Origin: Rhabdophis nuchalis
Taxonomy: Eukaryota; Chordata; Lepidosauria; Squamata; Natricidae
Direction: 5' to 3'
Assembly: GCA_039707465.1 (NCBI GenBank)
Contig: CM077647.1
Location: 118,980,610-119,044,609 of the forward strand
DNA: 64,000 nucleotides
Position numbers and translations under genes: made by a program. Of the stretch, positions 44,010-53,440 are shown piece by piece. Under the pieces are notes generated by a model. That model had not been told where the DNA came from. It did no database searches and saw only the letters and a program-made list of their open reading frames with translations. Positions within the stretch are counted from its first letter, which is position 1. Each line of letters begins with the position of its first letter.

Positions 44010-45760
44010 CAATAATAATAATAATAATAATAGTTTAATTTCTTGACCGCTCCTCTCCCCATAGGGACTCGGAGCGGTGCACAGGGAAACTAAAAACCAT
44101 AAATATACAATCAAGAACATCTTAAAAACAAATTAAATAGTACCTGTGCTAAAATACCCAATCTAAACTAAAATTCCCACTATACACTAAAACCCCATAG
44201 AGAGAGACTATCCCAGACCGGCCAAGCAGAAAAAATATGTTTTTAATTTCAGACGGAAGGAGCGGAGGTCCGTGGTCGTTCTAATGTCGGGGGGAAGGTC
44301 ATTCCAGAGGGCAGGGCCCGCCACAGAGAGAGCCCTTCCCCTGGGCGTCGCCCGCTGACAAAGTCTAGTGGACGGCACCCGGAGAAGTCCCTCTCTGTGG
44401 GAGCGAATCGGCCGTGAGGAAGTATGGGGCAGGATCCGATCCCGCAAATAGCTAGGTCCCGAGCCATGGAGCGCTTTAAAGATGATAATTAGTACCTTGA
44501 AGCGCACCCGGAAGACGACAGGCAGCCAGTGCAGCTCGCGCAAGAGCGGTGTTACATGGGTAAACCTAGTGGTTCCCATAATTGCCCGCGCGGCTGCGTT
44601 CTGGACCATCTGCAGTCTCCGGGTGCACCTCAAGGGAAGCCCCATGTAGAGAGAGTTACAATAGTCCAGTCGAGATGTCACGAGAGCATGAGTGACTGTG
44701 CGAAGGGCGTCCCGATCCAATAGGGGGCGCAACTGGCGAACCAGGCGAACCTGGTAAAACGCCCTCCTAGCCACGGCTGTCACTTGATCTTCCATGGACA
44801 GCCGGGCATCTAGGAGGACACCCAAGTTGCGCGCCCCATCCACAGGGGCAAGATGTTCGCCCCCTATGGCCAGCGATGGAGTTAGCTGGTTGAATCGGGC
44901 AGCCGGAAACCACAGCCACTCGGTCTTGGTCGGGTTGAGTCTGAGTCCGTTACTTCCCATCCAGATCCGTACGGCTTCCAGGCACTGGCACATCACCGCT
45001 ACGGCATCGTTGGGGTGGTTTGGGGTAGATATATACAGCTGCGTATCATCAGCGTAGAGATGATACTCTACCCCAAAACCACGGATGATCTCGCCCAGCG
45101 GCTTCATGTATGTGTTGAACAGGAGAGGCGAGAGGACCGACCCCTGAGGAACCCCACATGTGAGGGGTCTCGAGGTCGACCTCTGCTCTCCTGCCAACAC
45201 AAATTGCGATCGGCCAGAGAGGTAGGAGGAGAACCACCGTAAAACGGTGCCTCCCACCCCCAACCCCCCCAACCGATGCAATAGGATACCATGGTCGATG
45301 GTATCGAAAGCCGCTGAGAGGTCTAATAGGACCAGGATGGAGGAACAACCCCCATCCTTGGCCCTCCAGAGATCATCGACCAACGCGACCAATGCCGTCT
45401 CGGTGCTATGCCCGGGCCGAAAGCCGGACTGGCGCGGATCTAGATACTCAACTTCCTCCAGGTGACGGGGAAACTGTTGTGCCACCACACTCTCAACAAC
45501 CTTCGCCAAAAAGGGAAGGTTGGAGACTGGACGATAGTTGTTCAAAAGAGCTGGATCCAAAGAGGGCTTCTTGAGGAGGGGCCTCACCATAGCCTCTTTT
45601 AGGGAGGCAGGCAAGGAACCCTCACTCAAGGATGCGTTGATAACCTCTTGGAGCCAGCCTCGTGTCACCTCCCAGGATGCCAGTACAAGCCAGGAGGGAC
45701 ACGGGTCCAATAAACATGTGGTGGCTCGCAGTCGCCCACGTAACCTGTCCATATCCGAAC
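44010..45760 (-). mobile_element. CR1/L2-like LINE, longest copy
   Basis: This minus-strand copy has an AAT-repeat tail (44010-44035), the conserved 3' UTR, and a long polymerase frame (44208-45752). It lacks the endonuclease domain and is 5'-truncated near 45760. Confidence 0.9.
44208..45752 (-). CDS. LINE ORF2 polymerase, 514 codons, 5'-truncated
   Basis: The open frame carries non-LTR reverse-transcriptase blocks in order: NYRPVSNLPF (residues 72-81), [12 protein letters not shown] (110), [13 protein letters not shown] (142-154), [13 protein letters not shown] (200-212) and the catalytic YADD (233-236). Thumb and C-terminal blocks follow (RNLGVLLDARLSMEDQV, TSRLDYCNSLYMGLPLR, LRELHWLPVVFRV, AGPALWNDLPPDI). 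No stop or frameshift interrupts it. The apurinic endonuclease normally found N-terminal is missing, so the first ATG is probably just an internal methionine. This polymerase would prime cDNA at a nicked target. It cannot be autonomous. Confidence 0.88.
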   Translation of the reverse strand: MDRLRGRLRATTCLLDPCPSWLVLASWEVTRGWLQEVINASLSEGSLPASLKEAMVRPLLKKPSLDPALLNNYRPVSNLPFLAKVVESVVAQQFPRHLEEVEYLDPRQSGFRPGHSTETALVALVDDLWRAKDGGCSSILVLLDLSAAFDTIDHGILLHRLGGLGVGGTVLRWFSSYLSGRSQFVLAGEQRSTSRPLTCGVPQGSVLSPLLFNTYMKPLGEIIRGFGVEYHLYADDTQLYISTPNHPNDAVAVMCQCLEAVRIWMGSNGLRLNPTKTEWLWFPAARFNQLTPSLAIGGEHLAPVDGARNLGVLLDARLSMEDQVTAVARRAFYQVRLVRQLRPLLDRDALRTVTHALVTSRLDYCNSLYMGLPLRCTRRLQMVQNAAARAIMGTTRFTHVTPLLRELHWLPVVFRVRFKVLIIIFKALHGSGPSYLRDRILPHTSSRPIRSHREGLLRVPSTRLCQRATPRGRALSVAGPALWNDLPPDIRTTTDLRSFRLKLKTYFFCLAGLG

Positions 45761-45809
45761 AAGAACAAACTGTTCTTCCCCATCCAATTCCTCACAATCT
45801 CAGGATACT

Positions 45810-46050
45810 AGGATAGGGTATTAACCTCACTCAGCTTGCTAGGAATAGAGGTGTACAACTGGGTATCATCAATGTTTTGATGATACCTTGTACCAACAAA
45901 TAACCACACCCAATAACTTCATGTAGCTATTTAAAAAGAGGAGGACACCACTGACCTCTGGCTGAGCTGCTCCTTTCCCATCCACACTGATTGCAACTGA
46001 CAACAGCAGAATGGGGGGAAACCACTGAAAAACGGTGCCTCACATGCTCA
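45810..46050 (-). mobile_element. Old CR1/L2-like LINE, 3' side of an interrupted copy
   Basis: The antisense of a degraded DDTQLYTSIP block lies at about 45850-45880, followed by GC-poor polymerase remains to 46050. It continues at 46527. Dead. Confidence 0.6.
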
Positions 46051-46526
46051 GGCCGCCCTAGCTATATACGAGACCGCCTCCTGCCCCATATATCCCTTCG
46101 TCCGATCTGCTCCCACAGAGAGGGCCTTCTCCGGGTGTCGTCGGCGGGGCAATGCCGGTTGGCGACACCCAGGGGAAGGGCCTTCTCTGTGGCGGCCCCG
46201 GCCCTCTGGAACGACCTACCCCCCCGACCTTCGCACTATCTCAGACCTCCGCCTCTTCCGCCAACTTCTTAAGACGTATTCATTTCAGCAAGCCGGCCTA
46301 GGATAGCCCCCGTTTCTGACTTTTTTAAAAAACAAAAGCAAATTATAATTTGCTAATGGTTTTAACATGGGTTTTAGCACGGGTTAATTAATTTAATTCA
46401 TTTTAACTGATATTTATTGTATTTTGGAGTTTTTAATAATGCCTGTGCGCTGCCCTGGGTTCTAACAAGGAGAAGGGCGGGGTATAAATTTAATAAAATA
46501 AATAAAATAAATAAATAAGATACCAT
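46051..46526 (+). mobile_element. CR1/L2-like LINE 3' fragment, nested
   Basis: The fragment starts in the SYIRDRLLPH block, continues through HREGLLRV and FSVAAPALWNDLPP (with one extra C breaking the frame near 46220), then the 3' UTR and AAATA tail to about 46526. It splits an older minus-strand LINE. No clean target duplication is seen. Confidence 0.8.
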
Positions 46527-46640
46527 GGTTGATGGTATCAAAAGCTGCTGAGAGATCATATACAACCAGTATGGATTCAGCACCCCTACTCCAGCTTACT
46601 CCAGGCCATCAGTAAGTGCAATCAAAGCCATATGAATACT
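46527..46640 (-). mobile_element. Old CR1/L2-like LINE, 5' side of an interrupted copy
   Basis: The antisense of a [13 protein letters not shown] block ('gataccatggttgatggtat caaaagctgctgagagat') at 46519-46560 continues the copy at 45810-46050. Confidence 0.6.
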
Positions 46641-48141
46641 ATATTCCAGTCTTCGTTCTGTTTCCTTCCTGGAAGAGTCTATTTTCCACTCATCAAAAAA
46701 TTGCTCATGTAAAAGATCTGCCAGGTGATAGCAGCCGTAAAATAAACATAAAATGGAATAAAACAAAATAACCAGAGCAATAGAACCAAACTAGACATCT
46801 TGTTGCATTTAACAGCCTCTTTGTTTCCTCCAAGGCCTGTGGATAGTATAAATCATGAGGATTAAGGAGCATAGGAAAATATTTTTCTTTTAAACTTTCA
46901 AGATGAAAATATCCTTCCTGAGAAAGACAGTGTCCACACTTCCATCATCTGTGGGTAGTTATCACTTAGTGCAGTGATGTATCACTGATACACATTTACC
47001 TTGCTGTTCTGTTTTAATCACCCTATTCTTTTTTAATCATACTGATTCTCCATGCGGGGAAAATAGGGGGGGGAAATCCAGTCATGGGTTTATCATCATG
47101 TCTATTTTAGCTTGTCATATGCTGTATCATAAATAAATGCAGCGAATTAGCATTTCGGAGGGTTGGAATTCTCCATTATTGTTAAACAATTTTTAAAATA
47201 GCTTTTAAAAAAAATATATATATAATGGCTATAGTACAATTGTAAATATCTCACTAAATGTACATAATTAAAGCAACAACATTTTACAGATAATTCAGCC
47301 TACTAGTGGACCTTGAAGCAAAATGTGGAAATGCAGTGTATTATGAAATTTAAACTTTTTACGTATTTGTGAGAAGAGAATTTGTCATCCCATTTATTTA
47401 GAAACTCCACTAAACTCCACTTGATAAACATACTATTTTAATCTCGGCTGTTTTTAAAGAAAGTACACTGAGAAATTCATTATTTTCCAGATGTTGTTGA
47501 ATTTCATCTTTGTCTGTTAAAATTAAACAGTAATGAATTTTATAATTTAACAGACTGCTAAAATGGGATATTCCACAAATTTGAAACCTTGCTGAAACTA
47601 CCTGGTGACTTCAATGCGTACAAATGCAATCCTACTCAGTTTACTTGGACATTTCATTGGATTCAGTATAACATCCAGATTTTATGTGAATAGAACAATT
47701 TTGGACTAACAAATTTTAATAGGAGAATCCAATATGCATTATTTTCAGGAAAAATTTAAGTAAATCTTTACTAGTGAAAAATCTAGTAAAATCTGAACTC
47801 CTATCTTTCCACCACTTTTTTCCCACATACAGCAAGGACAACCATTAGACCTGAGAATAACCTTTAGTATAGCATTCCACTCCATTGGCTTTGTGGATGT
47901 GCTCATGTAGTTTTCTTGACAATATATGTCATGCCTCCTCCAGGATGATTTTTCTAGTATAGCTCAGAGCCTTAACATTACTTGGCGATCTTGTATCCCA
48001 ATTGATATTTGGACAGGAGATCACCAAATAAAGTTAGGACTCTGGGCCAAGTGTTGGTTTGTTTTTTTAATTGAGATCAGCTGAGATCAACTAGGTGCTT
48101 CCACCTAGTGGGACAAGTGTATATGCACAGAGATTGAATGA
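46641..48141. other. No gene seen
   Basis: AT-rich, with no supported exon or repeat ends. Confidence 0.4.
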
Positions 48142-48149
48142 ATCTACAG

Positions 48150-48285
48150 CAGGGATGTCCAAACTTGGGAACTTTTAAGACTTGTGGACTTCAACTCCCA
48201 GAATTCCCCAGCCAGCTATGCTGGCTGGGGAATTCTGGGAGTTGAAGTCCACAAGTCTTAAAGTTCCCAAGTTTGGACATCCCTG
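48150..48285. mobile_element. Fold-back hAT miniature element, 136 bp
   Basis: It is an almost perfect palindrome, from CAGGGATGTCCAAACTTGGG to the complementary CCCAAGTTTGGACATCCCTG, with a centre around 'gccagctatgctggc'. The flanking 8-bp duplication ATCTACAG is exact (48142-48149 and 48286-48293). Confidence 0.9.
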
Positions 48286-48293
48286 ATCTACAG

Positions 48294-49189
48294 AAATGGA
48301 ATTTTAAAAATACTGTATAGGTTTTAAAGATAAAGTTTGCTGCTGTTGGACTTACTCCTTTCTTTCTTTCTTCCTTTCCTAATAAAAAATCTATCAATAT
48401 ACACATCTGAGAGTAACTGATGTTATCTTGTGTGATTTGATAATCCCTCGATTTGCTGTTTTACTAGTTCCACCGATAACTGTCATTCTTGCTTAATTTC
48501 TTACTGCTCTCTGCGACACATACATATCTGCTTATTTTATGTTGATCTTAAATAGATTTAACTCTTGCCTTAGCTTAAAGAAAATTCCAGCACTGCTAGT
48601 TTTATTTAAGTTTTGTATTCAGGTTAAGTAAATGGGATGAAAGTGCAATGTCATACTTCAGATATAATGGAGAATTGTTTAAATTATCAACGTACGTGCT
48701 GAAGGCAAGCATGCCTTTAAACTGTTACAGTTCAGTTCAGTTAGGATGCGTGCTTTCTTCAGGAAATGCATCAATTAGATCAAAGTTTCTAAAACTATGA
48801 GTTGCCTCCCTTGGGAAGGTACAGACAGAGTCCAGAGGATGTGTGAAGAATCTTTTAAGATGCATATTGTTATAATAAATCCCTTTTCCTCCAAGTTTGG
48901 CTGTATTCTTTTCATTGTTCATTGTATTTATTTTACGCTTGAATTTTTAGGGGAAGTGTGTACATTAAAATTACACTGAAAGGAGGCATGAGGGCAAAAG
49001 TTTTAGGAAGCCTGAATTAGATAATGAAAATGAAATAAGTATTCTTCAGTTAAAATACAAACTTTACATAGAACTTTAGAATGTATATTTTATTCAGGAA
49101 AATTCAGGCAAAATATAAATGTAACATTGAACAGTGGAAACATATTTTAAAATGTACTACTAGGCTGTCTGGCCTTTGTTGGAAACTGA
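48294..49189. other. No gene seen
   Basis: AT-rich, presumed intron of GJC1; no exon identified. Confidence 0.4.
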
Positions 49190-49330
49190 ATATTACAGAT
49201 AGTTTTCAACTTATGACCAGTGACATAGCAACTGCTTGAAGTTACAACGGATCCCAAAAAGGGTACTTGCAACTCTGGATTTGAAGTTTTGACAGCTATC
49301 ATCCCCCTCCACGGTCACATGATTGAATTT
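49190..49330. repeat. Mariner-type miniature element fragment
   Basis: 'gatagttttcaacttatgac', 'gttacaacgg', 'ggtcacatgattgaatttgg' match parts of the family at 4924-5311. Only one end is clear. Confidence 0.45.
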
Positions 49331-49609
49331 GGGGTTTTTGATATGACAGAACATTTATAATAAATATGTTCTGGCTTGTGCAAGTTCAAATTAACAAAAG
49401 TAGAAATAAATCATGTCAATATAAAATGTTAATAAATATTAAAGGGAATCATTTTTAGAACTTATTTTCTCATTTATTTCAGGATGCAACAGAAGCAATA
49501 TTTAGAAAATTGTAAAATCATTATTGTTGATATTCAATGCCAGCATATTTTTCCTTTGTTGAAAAGAATATATTTAAAATCTCCTCTGTTCCCCTTCCTT
49601 GTTGTTCTT

Positions 49610-49630
49610 AGGTAAACACCTTTGACCACG
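49610..49630 (+). promoter_or_regulatory. GJC1: Splice acceptor and leader of the GJC1 coding exon
   Basis: A pyrimidine-rich tract (from about 49575) ends in TTCTTAG at 49605-49611, so the exon would start at 49612, 19 bases before the ATG. This fits the known layout of connexin genes, where an intron in the leader precedes one coding exon. The context around the ATG (accacgATGa) is acceptable for initiation. Confidence 0.75.
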
Positions 49631-50812
49631 ATGAGTTGGAGTTTCTTGACCCGCCTACTTGAGGAGATCCACAATCATTCCACATTTGTGGGGAAGATCT
49701 GGCTGACTGTGCTGATTGTATTCCGCATTGTTCTCACTGCTGTGGGAGGGGAATCCATCTATTATGATGAACAAAGCAAATTTGTTTGCAATACAGAACA
49801 GCCAGGTTGTGAAAATGTGTGCTACGATGCTTTTGCCCCCCTCTCTCATGTGAGGTTTTGGGTATTTCAAATCATCCTAGTCTCTACTCCCTCAGTAATG
49901 TACTTAGGCTATGCTGCTCACAAAATAGCTCGGATAGTGGAACATGGTGGAATGGAACGGAAGTTACGAAGCAAACCTCTTCTAATGCATTGGAAACAAC
50001 ACCGAGGTTTAGAAGAAGCAGAAGACGATAATGAGGAAGATCCAATGATGTATCCAGAGATTGAGGTAGAGAGTGAACGAGAGAACAAGCAAAATCCATC
50101 CATCGCAAAAATAAAGCATGATGGCAGGAGGCGAATCCGAGAAGATGGGCTTATGAAGATTTACATCTTTCAACTGCTGAGTAGGACTATGTTTGAAATT
50201 GGCTTCCTGATAGGCCAGTATTTACTCTACGGATTTGAAGTCAGGCCATTGTTCATTTGTAGCAGAAATCCGTGTCCCCATACTATTGACTGTTTCATTT
50301 CAAGACCCACAGAAAAAACCATATTCCTGCTCATCATGTATGGTGTGAGTGGTCTGTGTTTACTTCTAAACATCTGGGAAATGCTTCACTTGGGATTTGG
50401 CACTATTCGGGACACATTGAATAACAAGCGGAAGGAGCTAGAAGATTCAGGAACCTATCATTATCCTTTTATTTGGAATACCCCATCAGCTCCTCCAGGG
50501 TACAATATTGCCATGAAACCTGACCAGATACAGTACACAGAATTGTCTAATGCCAAAATAGCACATAAGCAGAATAAAGCCAATATTGCCCAAGAACAAC
50601 AATATGGCAGCAATGAGGAGAACATTCCCACTGAACTGGAGAACATCCAGCGAGAAATCAAAGTAGCTCAGGAACGCTTAGATCTTGCTATCCATGCATA
50701 TAATAATCAGAATAATCCATCCTGTTCCAAGGAGAAGAAGCCCAGAGGCAGCTCAAACAAAAGCAGTGGCAGTAGTAAATCAGGGGATGGGAAAACCTCT
50801 GTTTGGATTTGA
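49631..50812 (+). CDS. GJC1: Gap junction gamma-1 protein (connexin 45)
   Basis: The protein is a connexin subunit of gap-junction hemichannels in the plasma membrane, linking cytoplasms of neighbouring cells, notably in heart and vascular smooth muscle. The 393-residue product is complete. I start at the ATG of [17 protein letters not shown], the conserved Cx45 N terminus; the in-frame TTG upstream is not a start. Four membrane segments lie at about 20-40, 76-96, 176-200 and 230-252. The extracellular loops have the connexin cysteines C53, C60, C64 (CX6CX3C) and C210, C215, C221 (CX4CX5C). The loop between TM2 and TM3 is acidic ([11 protein letters not shown]). The C-terminal SVWI is the PDZ-binding end known for Cx45 and ZO-1. 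No frameshift or odd residue is seen. Confidence 0.97.
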   Translation: MSWSFLTRLLEEIHNHSTFVGKIWLTVLIVFRIVLTAVGGESIYYDEQSKFVCNTEQPGCENVCYDAFAPLSHVRFWVFQIILVSTPSVMYLGYAAHKIARIVEHGGMERKLRSKPLLMHWKQHRGLEEAEDDNEEDPMMYPEIEVESERENKQNPSIAKIKHDGRRRIREDGLMKIYIFQLLSRTMFEIGFLIGQYLLYGFEVRPLFICSRNPCPHTIDCFISRPTEKTIFLLIMYGVSGLCLLLNIWEMLHLGFGTIRDTLNNKRKELEDSGTYHYPFIWNTPSAPPGYNIAMKPDQIQYTELSNAKIAHKQNKANIAQEQQYGSNEENIPTELENIQREIKVAQERLDLAIHAYNNQNNPSCSKEKKPRGSSNKSSGSSKSGDGKTSVWI

Positions 50813-51316
50813 TGCTGTTCACTTGACAGGGAATGCTACCTTTTTCGTGTAGCATATTATATCTAGCAAATTGGGCGCAAAATAATTTCTAGTAAAAAAT
50901 AATTGGACTCGCTAAAGTTCAGAGATATTTCGCGCTGCTAAATGGTACTGTGCAAAAGAACAGAAGAGAAAAATAGTTATGCTCACAAACATGTATTCAT
51001 ATTTCTTCCAGATCTGCAGAAGTCCCAGGGATTTTTTTAATTATTTTTGTTAAAACAGTTTACACTGTATGTACAGTATTATGGTACCTTTTATTATGCA
51101 CATTTTTGTATTTGTATATTGGATATTTCAGTTATACATTTTATATTAAAAGGAATCAAATAGGAATTCTCAACATTTTTCTAAAGCATTTTTCTCACAT
51201 TTCATTGAGATGCCTGATTTATTTTGGATTTTATTTTGAATTATGGAACAGATAACTCTGGATGACTGTCATGAACAGATGTAACCCCTTCTGCATTCTT
51301 GTCCCAGACAAATAAA
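50813..51316 (+). terminator. GJC1: GJC1 3' UTR with polyadenylation signals
   Basis: After the TGA, ATTAAA occurs at 51145-51150 and AATAAA at 51311-51316. The second gives a 3' UTR of roughly 500 bases. Use of either cannot be proved from sequence. Confidence 0.55.
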
Positions 51317-51618
51317 TTAAACACTAGGTTAGTGAAATATGTCTTCAGATGTAGTCAGATATTTTTTTCCTGCAGTGAATATCCTTGAATATGAGTGGAC
51401 AAAAAAAAAATGAATTTCAGACTGGCTGCTTCTAGCATATAACCTTACATTCTGTTTGAGAGTCTTCCAAGAAAAAGTGCCTGGAATTGACAATATTTTC
51501 TGAATAAAAAAGTAAGAGTTCAACCACTGTGAAAATAAAACTTCATGTACCTGATAGTTAATTTAAAACGTATATTTGATATAGCAAAGAAGGAAAAGCA
51601 ATTGGGTATACTCTAGAT

Positions 51619-51753
51619 CAGGGGTCTCCAACCTTTGCAACTTTAAGTCTGAAGGACTTCAGCTCCCAGAATTCTCCAGCCAGCAAAGCTGGCTGGAGAA
51701 TTCTGGGAGCTGAAGTCCTTCAGACTTAAAGTTGCAATGGTTGGAGACCCCTG
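51619..51753. mobile_element. Fold-back hAT miniature element, 135 bp
   Basis: An almost perfect palindrome, with arms CAGGGGTCTCCAACC and GGTTGGAGACCCCTG and centre 'gccagcaaagctggc'. The 8-bp flanks CTCTAGAT at 51611-51618 and 51754-51761 are exact. It belongs to the same family as 48150-48285, in a different subtype. Confidence 0.92.
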
Positions 51754-51761
51754 CTCTAGAT

Positions 51762-52072
51762 CCATGTTGGCAAACCTATGGCACATGTGCCACAGGTGGC
51801 ATATAGAGCCCTCTGCAGGCATGCGAGCCGTCACCCCAGCTTAGCTCCGCCACACATGCGTGCATGCCTCCCACCAGCCAGTTGGTTTTTAGGTCTCTGC
51901 TGGGCGGGGGCACATGCCAGAGATCCATGTGCAGGGGCGGAGAATTTTGTGTGTGTATGTGTGGGGCACATGTTGGGGTGTCACATGCATGCCAGGAGGG
52001 GCACAAACATTACATTATAGGTGGGCACATGCGCGCTTTCGGCACTCTGTGCCGAAAAGGTTAGACACACTT
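51762..52072. mobile_element. Second hAT miniature element at the same target
   Basis: Starts CCATGTTGGCAAACCTATGG and ends in GGTTAGACACACTT. These are diverged forms of ends I know from a squamate hAT family ('GATGGCGAACC' type). The interior has 'ggcacatgtgccacaggtgg ca' and 'ggcactctgtgccgaaaagg'. It is flanked by CTCTAGAT at 51754-51761, shared with its neighbour, and at 52073-52080. Confidence 0.75.
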
Positions 52073-52080
52073 CTCTAGAT

Positions 52081-52513
52081 AATTTATACTGCAGCCCCCA
52101 TATTACTGATTTACATTAGTTTGCATTATAGTCTAAAAATCTAGATTGCTTATTCCTGATTTAGGGATGACTTCATCACCTCTTCATCCTGCAAACAATT
52201 TAAAGTTTAGAAAAAAGTTAGACAAGTTAAATTATTGTTGAGACAAAGGCCTGCTTTCTTGAAACTTGAACCAGTATTCAAATGGTGGGGGGAAAACATC
52301 TTGATTTAAGGGAAATATAAACAGAATTAAAAATAGCCTTTGTTTTAAAGTGGGATATGTTACTTTAAAGGCATGTGATCCAGAAATCCTTTATCGTGAT
52401 AAGGAGTGAGGGATTGTGAATTTGAAATGATGGAAAAAATAGTACTTTAACAAATCTATTTATTTTAGCAGTGTCCAAGGTCAGTCTTCCTCCTTGGTCT
52501 TTTAAATTCCTGT
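52081..52513. other. No gene seen
   Basis: AT-rich spacer downstream of GJC1. Confidence 0.4.
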
Positions 52514-52556
52514 CCTGCTATTAATATATTACTTGCAGGAATATATTAATAGCAGG
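52514..52556. repeat. Perfect 17-bp inverted repeat
   Basis: CCTGCTATTAATATATT (52514-52530) and its exact complement (52540-52556) surround a 9-base spacer ACTTGCAGG. It could form a hairpin or cruciform. No flanking duplication is obvious. Confidence 0.85.
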
Positions 52557-53320
52557 AAGCTACTTGGCAGCATATATTCTACTCTTGTGAAACTGCAGGC
52601 TGTTCTAACTAAATATATAGATCATTTGAAGGAGAGTTTCGGCTCCATATAGCAAACTGATCTTACTTCTTTCTTAATAAGAAGGCAAAACAATTATCAG
52701 CTTTTGGAGTTTGCCCATTATTTGGTTCATTAGATTCAATGTATTTGAATCGCTTGTGGTTTTATCTATTATGGTGCAGAGCTGACAATATTTGCAAAAT
52801 TTGTTAAGACAGTTTGATTTGATGCAATACATGCTCATTAGAAAATGGCTTTCTGTATTTGACTTCATTCAAGATATAGTAAAGTCTGAATTAAAAACAA
52901 TGGGTAGCAATGATACTATCCCAAATGCTTGTCATTTTCCCTACTGCTGTAATACACTCACTGAATAAACGGGCTTTGCAGAATTAGTAATCTAATAGCT
53001 ATTTAAGTAGAAAATGGGGTTGTGTCCAAATTTAGATGCATTCAACCCATTTTTGGTAGCAAATGGAGCTGTTCGAAATAGATAATGGTTGGGGATACTT
53101 AACAAACAGCATAGGCAATGTGAGGAAGGAGGGGTTCTTCCAAAATTGGACAGAGGCATCTTTTTTGTGTGATATCCAAATTATTCAGGATACATCTGCC
53201 TGACTCCACCACACACAAAGCCTCTCTCATTTAGCAGAATCCCAAGTTTTTTAGTATAGCCTTTATTGCTATTGTACAAAATAAATACAATTAAATTGGT
53301 TTTGTGCAATATTTTAAAAG
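52557..53320. other. No gene seen
   Basis: AT-rich spacer without features. Confidence 0.4.
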
Positions 53321-53328
53321 GCCTAGGT

Positions 53329-53432
53329 CAGTGTTTTTCAACCTTGGTGACTTTAAGTCCTGTGGACTTCAACTCCCAGAATTCTGGGAGTTGAAGTCCA
53401 CAGCACTTCGTCACCAAGGTTGAGAAATACGA
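53329..53432. mobile_element. Fold-back hAT miniature element, 104 bp
   Basis: The arms CAGTGTTTTTCAACCTTGGT and ACCAAGGTTGAGAAATACGA pair well, and the centre is the palindrome 'ccagaattctgg'. The flanks GCCTAGGT (53321-53328) and GCCTAGAT (53433-53440) match in 7 of 8. It is related to 48150-48285 and 51619-51753 but has lost the outer loop part. Confidence 0.82.
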
Positions 53433-53440
53433 GCCTAGAT

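Noticed and set aside
49655..50108. Minus-strand frames within GJC1
   Set aside because: Shadows of the connexin coding sequence.
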